Origin: Candidatus Aalborgicola lynettensis | GTDB lineage: Bacteria > Pseudomonadota > Gammaproteobacteria > Burkholderiales > Burkholderiaceae_C | Length of the DNA stretch: 64,000 bases | Reading direction: 5' to 3' | Assembly: GCA_016719405.1 (NCBI GenBank) | Contig: JADJZE010000005.1 | Span: 124,001-188,000 of the forward strand | Part shown: positions 43,284 to 51,878 of the stretch, one piece after another | How the letters are laid out: every line of letters begins with the position of its first letter | Position numbering within the stretch: the stretch's first letter is position 1 | The notes under the pieces: model-generated | Told to the model about the DNA's origin: nothing | Seen by the model: the letters and a program-made list of their open reading frames with translations, nothing else | The model's database searches: none | Translations under genes and position numbers: made by a program

Positions 43284-43886
43284 TCACGCGGGCACTGTTG
43301 CCGTCGTGGTCATCCACTGCAGCTTCCAGTTTCCACTGAGAACGTTTTGCAGCCAGAGGGCGCCAGATACCGTTTTGGCATCTGTTACCTGACCATTCAG
43401 GCACCATTGCAGCAGCTCGGTGGGCGTCGCAGTAAATACATCCAGAAATTCGCCACTGTCCAGTTGACGCTCCCCCAATGTCAACCCCCGAGCAAACCAA
43501 ATATCGATCTTTTCCGTCGAGTATGCAATTACGGGGTGAATAGCACCGGCATGGGCCCACTGCGTTGCGGAGTACCCCGTTTCTTCCCTCAATTCACGCT
43601 GGGCACAAGCCAGTATGTCTTCACCGGGGTCAAGTTTACCCGCGGGGAACTCAATCATGACCTGCTTGACAGGGTAACGATACTGCCGCTCCAACACCAC
43701 GCGCACTTCCCCGGATTTGGATTCCATGACTGGAATCACCATGACAGCGCCCGGGTGTACAACGTATTCACGGACTGCTATTTGTTGATCTGGCAACAAC
43801 ACCGTGTCACGAAAGACATGCAGAAAATGCCCCTCCAGAACGCCGTGACTCGATTGCGTTACTTCAAGCAAATGCGGGCAGCTCAT
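43284..43886 (-). CDS. Nudix hydrolase, ADP-ribose pyrophosphatase type
   Basis: Hydrolase of 200 residues with a full Nudix box GKLDPGEDILACAQRELREE followed by TGY. EFPAG before the box and RQYRYPVKQVMIEF mark the ADP-ribose pyrophosphatase (NudF-like) branch; HPVIAYSTEKIDIWFARGL fits the helix-loop beyond. I chose ATG 43886 (MSCPHLLEVTQSSHGVLEG). It lies 13 bases after DUF2818 on the same strand and is probably the last gene of the nuo transcript, an arrangement seen in other Burkholderiales. Likely function is removal of ADP-ribose or related sugars. Confidence 0.88.
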   Translation of the reverse strand: MSCPHLLEVTQSSHGVLEGHFLHVFRDTVLLPDQQIAVREYVVHPGAVMVIPVMESKSGEVRVVLERQYRYPVKQVMIEFPAGKLDPGEDILACAQRELREETGYSATQWAHAGAIHPVIAYSTEKIDIWFARGLTLGERQLDSGEFLDVFTATPTELLQWCLNGQVTDAKTVSGALWLQNVLSGNWKLQWMTTTATVPA

Positions 43887-43899
43887 GTTTGACAATGCC

Positions 43900-44202
43900 T
43901 CAAGGCCGCCGCAGGAGCAAATACCGGTAAACAAAACCCGGAAACGCCAAAGTTAAGAACAAAACCACCGTAATGGCAAAGAACTCCCACCTTTGAGGAA
44001 CTAGTTGTCCGGCGCGCGCCTCCAGCATGAAACCAATGCAACCAACCAGACCGTAACTCAGGCACAACTCCAGAAAACGAAAACCCAGTGACTTTGGGCG
44101 ATTCAAATGCCAGATCCCAAAGCCCCGCTCAGTGAAAAACGGCGCATTGGCGCCAAGCATTGCAATCACCACGATTACCCAGACATCACCGGATGCAGAC
44201 AC
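43900..44202 (-). CDS. DUF2818 family membrane protein
   Basis: Small inner-membrane protein of 100 residues with three hydrophobic segments: VWVIVVIAMLGANAPFF, LCLSYGLVGCIGFMLEA and FFAITVVLFLTLAFPGFVYR. The start is GTG 44202, six bases after nuoN ends; no ATG fits the conserved N-terminus. DUF2818 genes regularly follow nuoN in Burkholderiales, so an assembly or accessory role for complex I is reasonable but unproven. Confidence 0.82.
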   Translation of the reverse strand: MSASGDVWVIVVIAMLGANAPFFTERGFGIWHLNRPKSLGFRFLELCLSYGLVGCIGFMLEARAGQLVPQRWEFFAITVVLFLTLAFPGFVYRYLLLRRP

Positions 44203-44207
44203 GCCGC

Positions 44208-45701
44208 TCAGGTTCCCAGCATCTGCCTGATGGCGGCACTGCACAAGGCAAACAAACCGTTTGGAAGCAGGCCCAGAGCCAGTACCAAACCACCATTCAA
44301 GCAAAGAACCAACCGAACATCCAAGGGCGCCGCTACCGTGCGGACATCAATTGGAGCGTCGAAATACATTACTTTAATGACGCGCAAATAGTAAAAAGCC
44401 GCAATCAAGGACATCATTACAGCAAAGATAGCCAAGCCCAACGACAAGGTTTGCCCCGACGCAATCAGCGCTTGCAGCACCGCCAACTTGGCGTAAAAAC
44501 CAACCAATGGAGGAATACCGGCCAAAGATAGCAAACAAATCGCCATCACGGCAGCGTACAACGGGCTGCGCTGGTTTAATCCGGCCAAATCGGAAATTTC
44601 CTCGCTCTCAAAACCATCGCGTGCCAACAGCAGCAAGATACCAAAGCTAGCAAGCGTCGTCAGCACGTAGCTAATGACATAAAACATGGCTGAACTGTAG
44701 GCATTGGCCGTGAATTTCAAGGCGTCGCCATTAACTACGCCAGACATCACACCCAACAAGACAAAACCCATTTGCGAAATAGTGGAAAAAGCCAGCATGC
44801 GTTTGATGTTGGTTTGCGCAATAGCAGCCAGGTTACCGATTAATAGGGACGCAACCGCAAGCACCATCAACATTTGCTGCCAATCCCCAGCCAAGGGCAA
44901 CATGCCTTCCACTAGGAGTCGCATGGTGATCGCAAACGCCGCCAATTTAGGCGCGCCACCAATCATCAAGGTCACCGCCGTGGGAGCTCCTTGGTACACG
45001 TCGGGGATCCACATGTGGAATGGAACAACCCCCAACTTAAACGCCAAACCGGCGACGACAAAAACCAAGCCAAATACCAACACTTGGTGGCGAATTTGTC
45101 CGGACTGAATGGCGTCAAACACAGCAGATACATCAAGGGAGCCCGTGGCACCATACAACATGGACATACCGTACAGCAAAAATCCGGAAGCCATGGCACC
45201 AAGAACAAAATACTTCATTGCAGCTTCCGTGGCCGTCACATGGTCACGGCGCAATGCAACCAACGCGTAACTGGACAGTGTCAGCAATTCGAGCCCCATG
45301 TAGATCACAAGGAAGTTGCTACCGGAAATCATCACGCACATGCCCAGCAACGCAAACATGCTTAGGGTGAAAAACTCGCCTCCACGGAGCATGCCTCGAT
45401 CCGCAGCGTAGGGACGCCCATAAACCAATGTCACCATGACTGCGATGGTTGCGAAACACTTCAACCAGTTCCCCATGGCATCACTGACCACCATATCGCC
45501 AAACCCGTACAAAGTCGTACCATTCAGAGCGAGGTCGGCCTGCATATAAGCAACAACCGCCAACGTCAACAAGGTCAATGCATAAGTAAAGCTCCGACCC
45601 TTGCTTTGAACGCCCAGATCCAGCAAAGCGATCACACATGCCATCACCAACAGCACAAATTCGGGGAAGGCGGTGATCCAACTGATTTTGTCAATCATCA
45701 T
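44208..45701 (-). CDS. nuoN: NADH-quinone oxidoreductase subunit N
   Basis: Antiporter-like membrane subunit of complex I, 497 residues with about 14 helices. HMWIPDVYQGAPTAVTLMIG and GGAPKLAAFAITMRLL form the discontinuous helix with the key lysine; MYMGLELLTLSSYALVAL-like sequence holds the conserved glutamate. QTNIKRMLAFSTISQMGFVL is the other functional signature. It is the last structural nuo gene and lies 21 bases after nuoM. Confidence 0.95.
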   Translation of the reverse strand: MMIDKISWITAFPEFVLLVMACVIALLDLGVQSKGRSFTYALTLLTLAVVAYMQADLALNGTTLYGFGDMVVSDAMGNWLKCFATIAVMVTLVYGRPYAADRGMLRGGEFFTLSMFALLGMCVMISGSNFLVIYMGLELLTLSSYALVALRRDHVTATEAAMKYFVLGAMASGFLLYGMSMLYGATGSLDVSAVFDAIQSGQIRHQVLVFGLVFVVAGLAFKLGVVPFHMWIPDVYQGAPTAVTLMIGGAPKLAAFAITMRLLVEGMLPLAGDWQQMLMVLAVASLLIGNLAAIAQTNIKRMLAFSTISQMGFVLLGVMSGVVNGDALKFTANAYSSAMFYVISYVLTTLASFGILLLLARDGFESEEISDLAGLNQRSPLYAAVMAICLLSLAGIPPLVGFYAKLAVLQALIASGQTLSLGLAIFAVMMSLIAAFYYLRVIKVMYFDAPIDVRTVAAPLDVRLVLCLNGGLVLALGLLPNGLFALCSAAIRQMLGT

Positions 45702-45722
45702 TCATCTCTCAATTCAGTTTGA

Positions 45723-47216
45723 TCAGTGCAACTTCGATACCGCAACATGCTTGAGCAGTTGGGCAACCGAAACATCCATAACATCGGTAAAAGGCTTGGG
45801 ATACACACCCATCCAAAGAACAGCAGCCGCCAACAACGCGAGCATCAAAAACTCACGTCCATTGATGTCGGTGAGGTTCTTCACATGGTCATTTGCAACC
45901 GGTCCCAAGTACACGCGTTTGAACATCCACAAGGTGTAGGCAGCACCAAAGATCAACGCACTGGCTGCGGCAAAACCAATCCAGAAATTGAACTTGACAG
46001 CACCCAAAATAACCATCCACTCACCGACAAAACCGGCGGTTCCTGGTAAGCCGCAATTCGCCATGGCAAAGAACAATGCAAACGCTGTAAACCGGGGCAT
46101 AGTGTTCACCACTCCGCCGTAGCTGGCGATTTCGCGGGAATGCACACGGTCGTACAAAACACCAATGGACAGGAACATCGCACCCGACACAAAACCGTGG
46201 GCAATCATTTGCACCAAGCCGCCCGATACGCCGAGATCATTGAAGATGAAGAATCCAAGCGTCACAAACCCCATGTGTGCAACCGAGGAATAGGCCACCA
46301 ACTTCTTCATGTCTTGCTGAACCATCGCCACCAGACCCACATAAACCACGGCAACCAGCGACAAGCCAATCAAAAGCCCCGCCCACTCGTGGGCAGCGTC
46401 AGGGGTAATGGGCATGGAGAAGCGAAGAAAACCATATGCACCCAACTTCAGCATGATGGCAGCAAGAACAGCGGAGCCACCGGTAGGGGCTTCGACGTGG
46501 ACATCCGGCAACCAAGTATGAACCGGCCACATGGGAACTTTGACCGCAAAGGCCGCAAAGAATGCAAAAAACAACAAGGTTTGCTCCATGCTACCCAAAG
46601 GCATGGTGTGCCACAAAGATAAATCGAAGCTTCCAGCCAGATCAGGACTAGGCTTTGATTTGATATACAGATAGATCAACGCTACAAGCATCAAAAGCGA
46701 ACCCATCAGGGTATACAGAAAAAACTTGAATGCCGCGTAAATTTTATTAGGGCCACCCCAAATACCAATGATGAGGTACATGGGTATCAGTGTGGCTTCA
46801 AAAAACACGTAAAACAGCATTCCGTCCAGCGCACAAAAAACGCCAATCATCAGGCCACTGAGGATCAGAAACGCCCCCATGTACTGATTAACCTTGGTAG
46901 TGATCGCCTCCCAGCTCCCAATAATCACCACCACGTTGATAAACGCGGTCAACAACACGAACCACAACGAAATACCATCCACGCCGAGGTGGTAGTTCAC
47001 ACTGAATCGCTCAATCCACGGCGATTTCTCCACAAACTGCATGGCTGCAGTGCTGGTGTCAAACCGTGTATACAAAGGCAGCGTCAGCAAAAAACTGACT
47101 AGCGCGCCGACAAGAGCCAACCAACGTACCGCCTTTGCCTGGTCGTCACGCCCCAAGGCCAACAAAATGATGCCGAACGCAATTGGCGTCCAGATCGCTA
47201 GACTCAACAATCCCAT
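45723..47216 (-). CDS. nuoM: NADH-quinone oxidoreductase subunit M
   Basis: Second antiporter-like subunit, 497 residues. NYHLGVDGISLWFVLLTAFI opens the conserved core; FYVFFEATLIPMYLIIGIWG has the critical glutamate; VHTWLPDVHVEAPTGGSAVL and MLKLGAYGFLRFSMP include the proton-path lysine; QDMKKLVAYSSVAHMGFVTL is the second broken helix. The ATG at 47216 follows nuoL by 13 bases. No defects are visible. Confidence 0.95.
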   Translation of the reverse strand: MGLLSLAIWTPIAFGIILLALGRDDQAKAVRWLALVGALVSFLLTLPLYTRFDTSTAAMQFVEKSPWIERFSVNYHLGVDGISLWFVLLTAFINVVVIIGSWEAITTKVNQYMGAFLILSGLMIGVFCALDGMLFYVFFEATLIPMYLIIGIWGGPNKIYAAFKFFLYTLMGSLLMLVALIYLYIKSKPSPDLAGSFDLSLWHTMPLGSMEQTLLFFAFFAAFAVKVPMWPVHTWLPDVHVEAPTGGSAVLAAIMLKLGAYGFLRFSMPITPDAAHEWAGLLIGLSLVAVVYVGLVAMVQQDMKKLVAYSSVAHMGFVTLGFFIFNDLGVSGGLVQMIAHGFVSGAMFLSIGVLYDRVHSREIASYGGVVNTMPRFTAFALFFAMANCGLPGTAGFVGEWMVILGAVKFNFWIGFAAASALIFGAAYTLWMFKRVYLGPVANDHVKNLTDINGREFLMLALLAAAVLWMGVYPKPFTDVMDVSVAQLLKHVAVSKLH

Positions 47217-47229
47217 GTTCTTTTTCTCC

Positions 47230-49281
47230 CTATCTGCTTAACTGGCCGAGCCATTCACGAACCATTGGCCAAGTCGTGAAATACGTCATGAGTGCAAACA
47301 CACCCAAAATCATCACCAGAGCGTAGTGGTACAAATAGCCGGTCTGAATACGCCGCACCACGCCAGAGACCATCCCGACGAGTTTCCATGAGCCGTTGAC
47401 TAGCGCGCCATCAATTAACTGACGATCACCGACCTTCCACAAACCTGCTCCCAATGCACGCGCACCACGCGCCAAAATGCTTTCGTTAATCCAGTCCATG
47501 TAGTACTTATTCTCAAGCAGCGTGAACACGGGCATAAAGATGCGTTTGATCGCAGCGGGAAGTGCCTGATTCACCATATACATGTAATACGCCGTCGCAA
47601 CGCCCCCCAATGCCAGCCACAAAGGCACGCTGGTCAAAGAGTGGAGCGCCATTTGCAGAGGGCCATGGAAGGCATGCTTCAACTCTTGCATCGTGGCATG
47701 GCGCTGTGCGTCCACAAAAATGGCACCCTTGAAGAAATCACCATACAACATCGACTCAATGGTGAAATAACCAATCAACACCGAGGGAATTGCCAACAAT
47801 ACCAGCGGCACCGTCACTACCCAAGGTGACTCATGCGGATGGTGGCTGTCACCATGGCCATGGTGGTCATCATGGTGTCCATGGTGCGCATCCGGATTTT
47901 GGTCAAAACGCTCCTTTCCGTGAAACACTAGGAAATACAAACGGAACGAGTAAAAAGCCGTTACAAAAACGCCCGCCAGAACCGCAAACTTGGCAAACCC
48001 TGCACCTGGCAAGTGGCTTTCCAGTACCGCTTCAATAATGCTGTCTTTGGAGTAAAACCCTGAAAATAATGGCGTACCAATCAGCGCCAACGAACCGAGT
48101 AAAGACGTTATCCATGTAATGGGCATGTACTTACGCAGTCCACCCATCCAGCGAATATCCTGGTTATGGTGCACCCCCATGATCACGGAACCAGCGGCCA
48201 AAAATAGCAAAGCCTTGAAGAACGCGTGCGTCATCAGATGAAAGACGGCAACCGAATACGCAGAGGCCCCAAGTGCAACCGTCATGTACCCCAACTGCGA
48301 CAAGGTTGAATAAGCAACGATACGCTTGATGTCGTTTTGAATAATGCCCAGGAAGCCCATGAACAAAGCCGTAATAGCACCAATGACCATGATGAAATTG
48401 AGTGCGGTGTCACTCAGTTCAAACAACGGCGACATACGTGCCACCATGAAAATACCCGCCGTCACCATGGTCGCAGCATGAATCAGCGCGGAAATGGGTG
48501 TAGGGCCTTCCATCGAATCTGGCAACCAGACATGCAAGGGGAATTGCGCAGACTTCCCCATTGCACCGATAAACAAACAAATGCAAATCACCGTCACGAG
48601 CATCCAGTCGGTGCCCGGAAAAGTCAGCGCGGCAAGCTCTGTGCTTTTGCCAAAAGCCTCGGTGTAATTCAAAGTGCCAGCGTACGCTGCAATCAAGCCG
48701 ATGCCTAAGATGAAACCAAAATCACCCACACGATTGACGAGAAAGGCTTTCATGTTGGCAAATATGGCGGTAGGTTTATTGAACCAAAAGCCAATCAACA
48801 AATAGGACACCAAACCTACCGCCTCCCAGCCGAAAAACAGCTGGAGCATGTTGTTGCTCATCACCAGCATGAGCATCGAAAACGTGAACAGCGAGATATA
48901 CGAAAAGAACCGGTTGTAACCCTCGTCTTCTTCCATGTAACCAACCGTGTACAGGTGAACCATCAAGGAGACAAAGGTCACCACACACATCATCATGGCC
49001 GTGAGCCCGTCTACCAAGAACCCAATCTCCATTTTGAGACCGCCAACCACCATCCACGTATAAATGGTTTCGTTAAAACGCGCACCATCCAACACTGCGG
49101 ACAGGGTCAAAGCCGACAGCACAAATGCCACCAAAACGCCCAAAATGGTCAAGGAGTGGCTGAGGCGACGGCCCATCCAATTACCACCGAAACGGGTGCC
49201 AAATACACCCGCGAGGATCGAACCCACCAAGGGTGCCAGAGGAACTGCCAACAACGTAGCAGCAGACAGGGTTTGACTCAT
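47230..49281 (-). CDS. nuoL: NADH-quinone oxidoreductase subunit L
   Basis: Distal antiporter-like subunit, 683 residues, ending in the long lateral helix HL that ties the membrane arm together. VDGLTAMMMCVVTFVSLMVH, FFGWEAVGLVSYLLIGFWF, LHVWLPDSMEGPTPISALIH and NDIKRIVAYSTLSQLGYMTV are intact. A loop near residues 462-487 is extremely histidine-rich (PDAHHGHHDDHHGHGDSHHP), which is not part of the conserved core. It ends five bases before nuoK begins upstream. Confidence 0.95.
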   Translation of the reverse strand: MSQTLSAATLLAVPLAPLVGSILAGVFGTRFGGNWMGRRLSHSLTILGVLVAFVLSALTLSAVLDGARFNETIYTWMVVGGLKMEIGFLVDGLTAMMMCVVTFVSLMVHLYTVGYMEEDEGYNRFFSYISLFTFSMLMLVMSNNMLQLFFGWEAVGLVSYLLIGFWFNKPTAIFANMKAFLVNRVGDFGFILGIGLIAAYAGTLNYTEAFGKSTELAALTFPGTDWMLVTVICICLFIGAMGKSAQFPLHVWLPDSMEGPTPISALIHAATMVTAGIFMVARMSPLFELSDTALNFIMVIGAITALFMGFLGIIQNDIKRIVAYSTLSQLGYMTVALGASAYSVAVFHLMTHAFFKALLFLAAGSVIMGVHHNQDIRWMGGLRKYMPITWITSLLGSLALIGTPLFSGFYSKDSIIEAVLESHLPGAGFAKFAVLAGVFVTAFYSFRLYFLVFHGKERFDQNPDAHHGHHDDHHGHGDSHHPHESPWVVTVPLVLLAIPSVLIGYFTIESMLYGDFFKGAIFVDAQRHATMQELKHAFHGPLQMALHSLTSVPLWLALGGVATAYYMYMVNQALPAAIKRIFMPVFTLLENKYYMDWINESILARGARALGAGLWKVGDRQLIDGALVNGSWKLVGMVSGVVRRIQTGYLYHYALVMILGVFALMTYFTTWPMVREWLGQLSR

Positions 49282-49286
49282 CTTTA

Positions 49287-49595
49287 TTAACCCTTGAGCG
49301 AATTGAGTTCGTCCACATTGATGCTGGACTTATTTCGGAACAACAGCACCAATATGGCGAGGCCAATGGCGGACTCCGCGGCGGCAACTGTCAATATAAA
49401 GAACACGAATACCTGACCGTGCATATCGTGCAGGTAATAGGAAAACGCCACGAAGTTGGTATTAACGGCCAACAACATCAGTTCGATTGCCATTAACAAC
49501 ACAATCAGATTGCGTCGATTCAAAAAAATACCCACGACCGAAAGCGCAAACAACATCGCGCCCAAGGACAGGAAATGCCCAAGTGTCAAAGTCAT
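49287..49595 (-). CDS. nuoK: NADH-quinone oxidoreductase subunit K
   Basis: Three-helix subunit of 102 residues. LGHFLSLGAMLFALSVVGIF and NLIVLLMAIELMLLAVNTNF contain the two membrane glutamates (here AIE, and VAAAESAIGLAILVLLFR in the last helix) used in the proton pathway. The start overlaps the nuoJ stop (ATGA), implying coupled translation. Length and hydropathy are standard. Confidence 0.95.
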   Translation of the reverse strand: MTLTLGHFLSLGAMLFALSVVGIFLNRRNLIVLLMAIELMLLAVNTNFVAFSYYLHDMHGQVFVFFILTVAAAESAIGLAILVLLFRNKSSINVDELNSLKG

Positions 49596-50245
49596 GCTTT
49601 TTTCTCCGCTTGGTCATCTGCAGGTTTAGGTTGAACCGCTTGGGTTGCCGCCATTTTGACGACCGTCATCCGGTCCTTTGCCTTCACCCGTACTTGGTCA
49701 GCCGGACTGACATACTTGCTGTCTTTTCGGGCACGCAGTGTCAAGGCAATCGCAGCAATCATGGCCACCAACAACACGGCGGCAGCAACCTCCAGCGGAT
49801 AGATGTACTTGGTGTACAACAGCATTCCAAGCTCTTGCGTATTGGAGAGCGGAGCCCCGCTCGCTGACATGGATGTCACGGATTTGCCATCATCCACGAC
49901 CCGGAAACCACCCATCAACACCGCAGCCATTTCGAGGGCAATTACAACGCCGACGATGGCAGCCAGCGGGAAGTGATTCCAAAAACCAATGCGTAAATTC
50001 TCAACGTTGACGTCCAACATCATCACGACGAACAGGAACAACACCATGACCGCACCCACATACACCAACACCAGGGTAATGGAAAGAAACTCCGCCTTCA
50101 ACAACATCCAGATCATGGCTGCCTGAAAGAAAGTCAGCACCAAAAACAAGGCGGCGTGCACTGGATTGCGCGCTGTAATGACACGAAACGCGGCAAACAG
50201 CAATACTGCTGAAAATGCGTAAAACAGACCCGTCGTAACACTCAT
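49592..50245 (-). CDS. nuoJ: NADH-quinone oxidoreductase subunit J
   Basis: Five-helix subunit of 217 residues that contains the pi-bulge helix at the quinone-arm junction: EFLSITLVLVYVGAVMVLFL and FVVMMLDVN. The start at 50245 (MSVTTGLFYAFSAVLLFAAF) is the only one matching the family; the frame further upstream is noncoding. The soluble C-terminal tail (about 165-217) is longer and more charged than in E. coli, ending QAVQPKPADDQAEKKA. Confidence 0.93.
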   Translation of the reverse strand: MSVTTGLFYAFSAVLLFAAFRVITARNPVHAALFLVLTFFQAAMIWMLLKAEFLSITLVLVYVGAVMVLFLFVVMMLDVNVENLRIGFWNHFPLAAIVGVVIALEMAAVLMGGFRVVDDGKSVTSMSASGAPLSNTQELGMLLYTKYIYPLEVAAAVLLVAMIAAIALTLRARKDSKYVSPADQVRVKAKDRMTVVKMAATQAVQPKPADDQAEKKA

Positions 50246-50270
50246 AATAGAAACTCTTTCTTGCGGCTGA

Positions 50271-50792
50271 TCAACGGTATTTAGCGTCGGCCAATTTATT
50301 GGCTGCAATCTCGGACTCATAACGGTCACCCACTGCCAGCAACATGTCTTTGGTGAAATACAAATCGCCCCGTTTCTCGCCGTGATATTCGAAAATATGG
50401 GTCTCGACAATTGAATCCACCGGACAACTTTCCTCGCAAAAACCACAAAAAATGCACTTGGTCAGATCAATGTCGTAGCGTGTAGTACGACGCGACCCAT
50501 CCTCACGGACGTCCGATTCAATCGTAATGGCCATGGCAGGACACACCGCCTCACATAATTTGCAAGCAATGCAACGCTCCTCGCCATTCTCATAACGGCG
50601 CAGCGCATGCAAGCCACGAAAACGCGGCGACAGCGGTGTTTTCTCTTCGGGGAACTGAATTGTCACCTTGCGACGGAACAAATAACGCCCCGTCAAGGCC
50701 ATCCCTTTGAACAGTTCAACCAACAAAAAGCTGTAGAGAAAATCCTTGATGGAAAAGGCAGACGGCATAGGAGACACAGTGTTATTAGACAT
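50271..50792 (-). CDS. nuoI: NADH-quinone oxidoreductase subunit I
   Basis: Ferredoxin-like subunit of 173 residues carrying clusters N6a and N6b. The two motifs are ERCIACKLCEAVCPAMAI and TKCIFCGFCEESCPVDSI. An amphipathic N-terminal helix (FLYSFLLVELFKGMALTGRY) anchors it to the membrane arm. I start it at 50792 (MSNNTVSPMPSAFSIKDFLY), 11 bases after the end of nuoH. No changes are visible in cluster ligands. Confidence 0.95.
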   Translation of the reverse strand: MSNNTVSPMPSAFSIKDFLYSFLLVELFKGMALTGRYLFRRKVTIQFPEEKTPLSPRFRGLHALRRYENGEERCIACKLCEAVCPAMAITIESDVREDGSRRTTRYDIDLTKCIFCGFCEESCPVDSIVETHIFEYHGEKRGDLYFTKDMLLAVGDRYESEIAANKLADAKYR

Positions 50793-50803
50793 CGTAGGGC
50801 ACC

Positions 50804-51878
50804 TTACTTCCAGATATTGAAGGAAGTTTGCATCCACGCCCCCACTACCACCAACCAAACCAGTGTGAGAGGAATAAACACCTTCCAACCCAGGCGCATG
50901 ATTTGGTCATAACGAAAACGGGGGAAGGTGGCACGAACCCAAATAAACAAGCTGACCACAGCGCATGTTTTCATCCCTAACCATATCCAGCCAGGAATCC
51001 AATCGAGCGCAGTCACAGGTGACAACCAACCACCCAAGAACATGATGGTCGCCAAAATAGAGATCAACCACATATTGGCATATTCGGCCAAGTAAAACAT
51101 GGCATACGACATACCGGAATACTCCACCATATGTCCCGCAACGATCTCTGCCTCGCCCTCGACCACGTCAAACGGATGGCGGTTGGTTTCTGCCAAGCCA
51201 GAGATGATGTACACCCCAAAAATGGGCAATAAAGGCAACCAATTCCAGGACAAAAACTCCAACCCGCTTGGGCAAAATAACCCTTGCCTTGTCCTGCTAC
51301 GATGTCGGTCAGGTTCATGCTGGCCGACACCATCAGCACGATCACCAGACAAAACCCCATTGCGATTTCGTAACTCACCATCTGCGCCGATGCACGCAAG
51401 GCACCCAAAAAGGAATATTTGGAATTGGATGCCCATCCCGCAATCACCACGCCATAGACTTCCATTGACGTGATAGCCATCACAAACAGCAAACCGGCAT
51501 TGATATTAGCCAAGGCCAAATCGGGCCCGAATGGGATCACGGCCCAAGCGGCCATGGCAGGCATGATGGTCAAGATAGGGCCGATAAAAAACAGGGCCCG
51601 GTTTGCATTGGTTGGCACCAAAATTTCTTTGGTGAGCAACTTCAACGCATCCGCGATGGGTTGCAACAAACCCCAGGGTCCCACACGATTAGGCCCGAGA
51701 CGAACCTGCATCCAGCCCAAAATTTCCGCTCCCACAGCGTCAGATAAGCAACAGCCCCCATCAGTGGCAATACCACAGCCACAATTTTGATCAAAGTCCA
51801 GATCACAGGCCAGACTACGGCAGCCCACCAAGTAGCAGGCAGCAATGCCTGCCCGGCATTAAAAAACTGATCGATCAT
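50804..51878 (-). pseudogene. nuoH: NADH-quinone oxidoreductase subunit H, two one-base deletions
   Basis: Quinone-binding membrane subunit, about 358 residues when repaired. The frame is open from MIDQFFNAGQALLPATWWAA to AYLTLWERK. One A/T is missing at about 51719-51725, so the next conserved part (ILGWMQVRLGPNRVGPWGLL, QPIADALKLLTKE) is one frame over. A second base is missing at about 51261, after GKGYFAQAG; repair gives LEFLSWNWLPLLPIFGVYII and AETNRHPFDVVEGEAE, the quinone-chamber loop. Everything else is canonical and the gene is flanked by intact nuoG and nuoI. Since complex I cannot be built without NuoH, the breaks look like sequence error. Confidence 0.9.
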
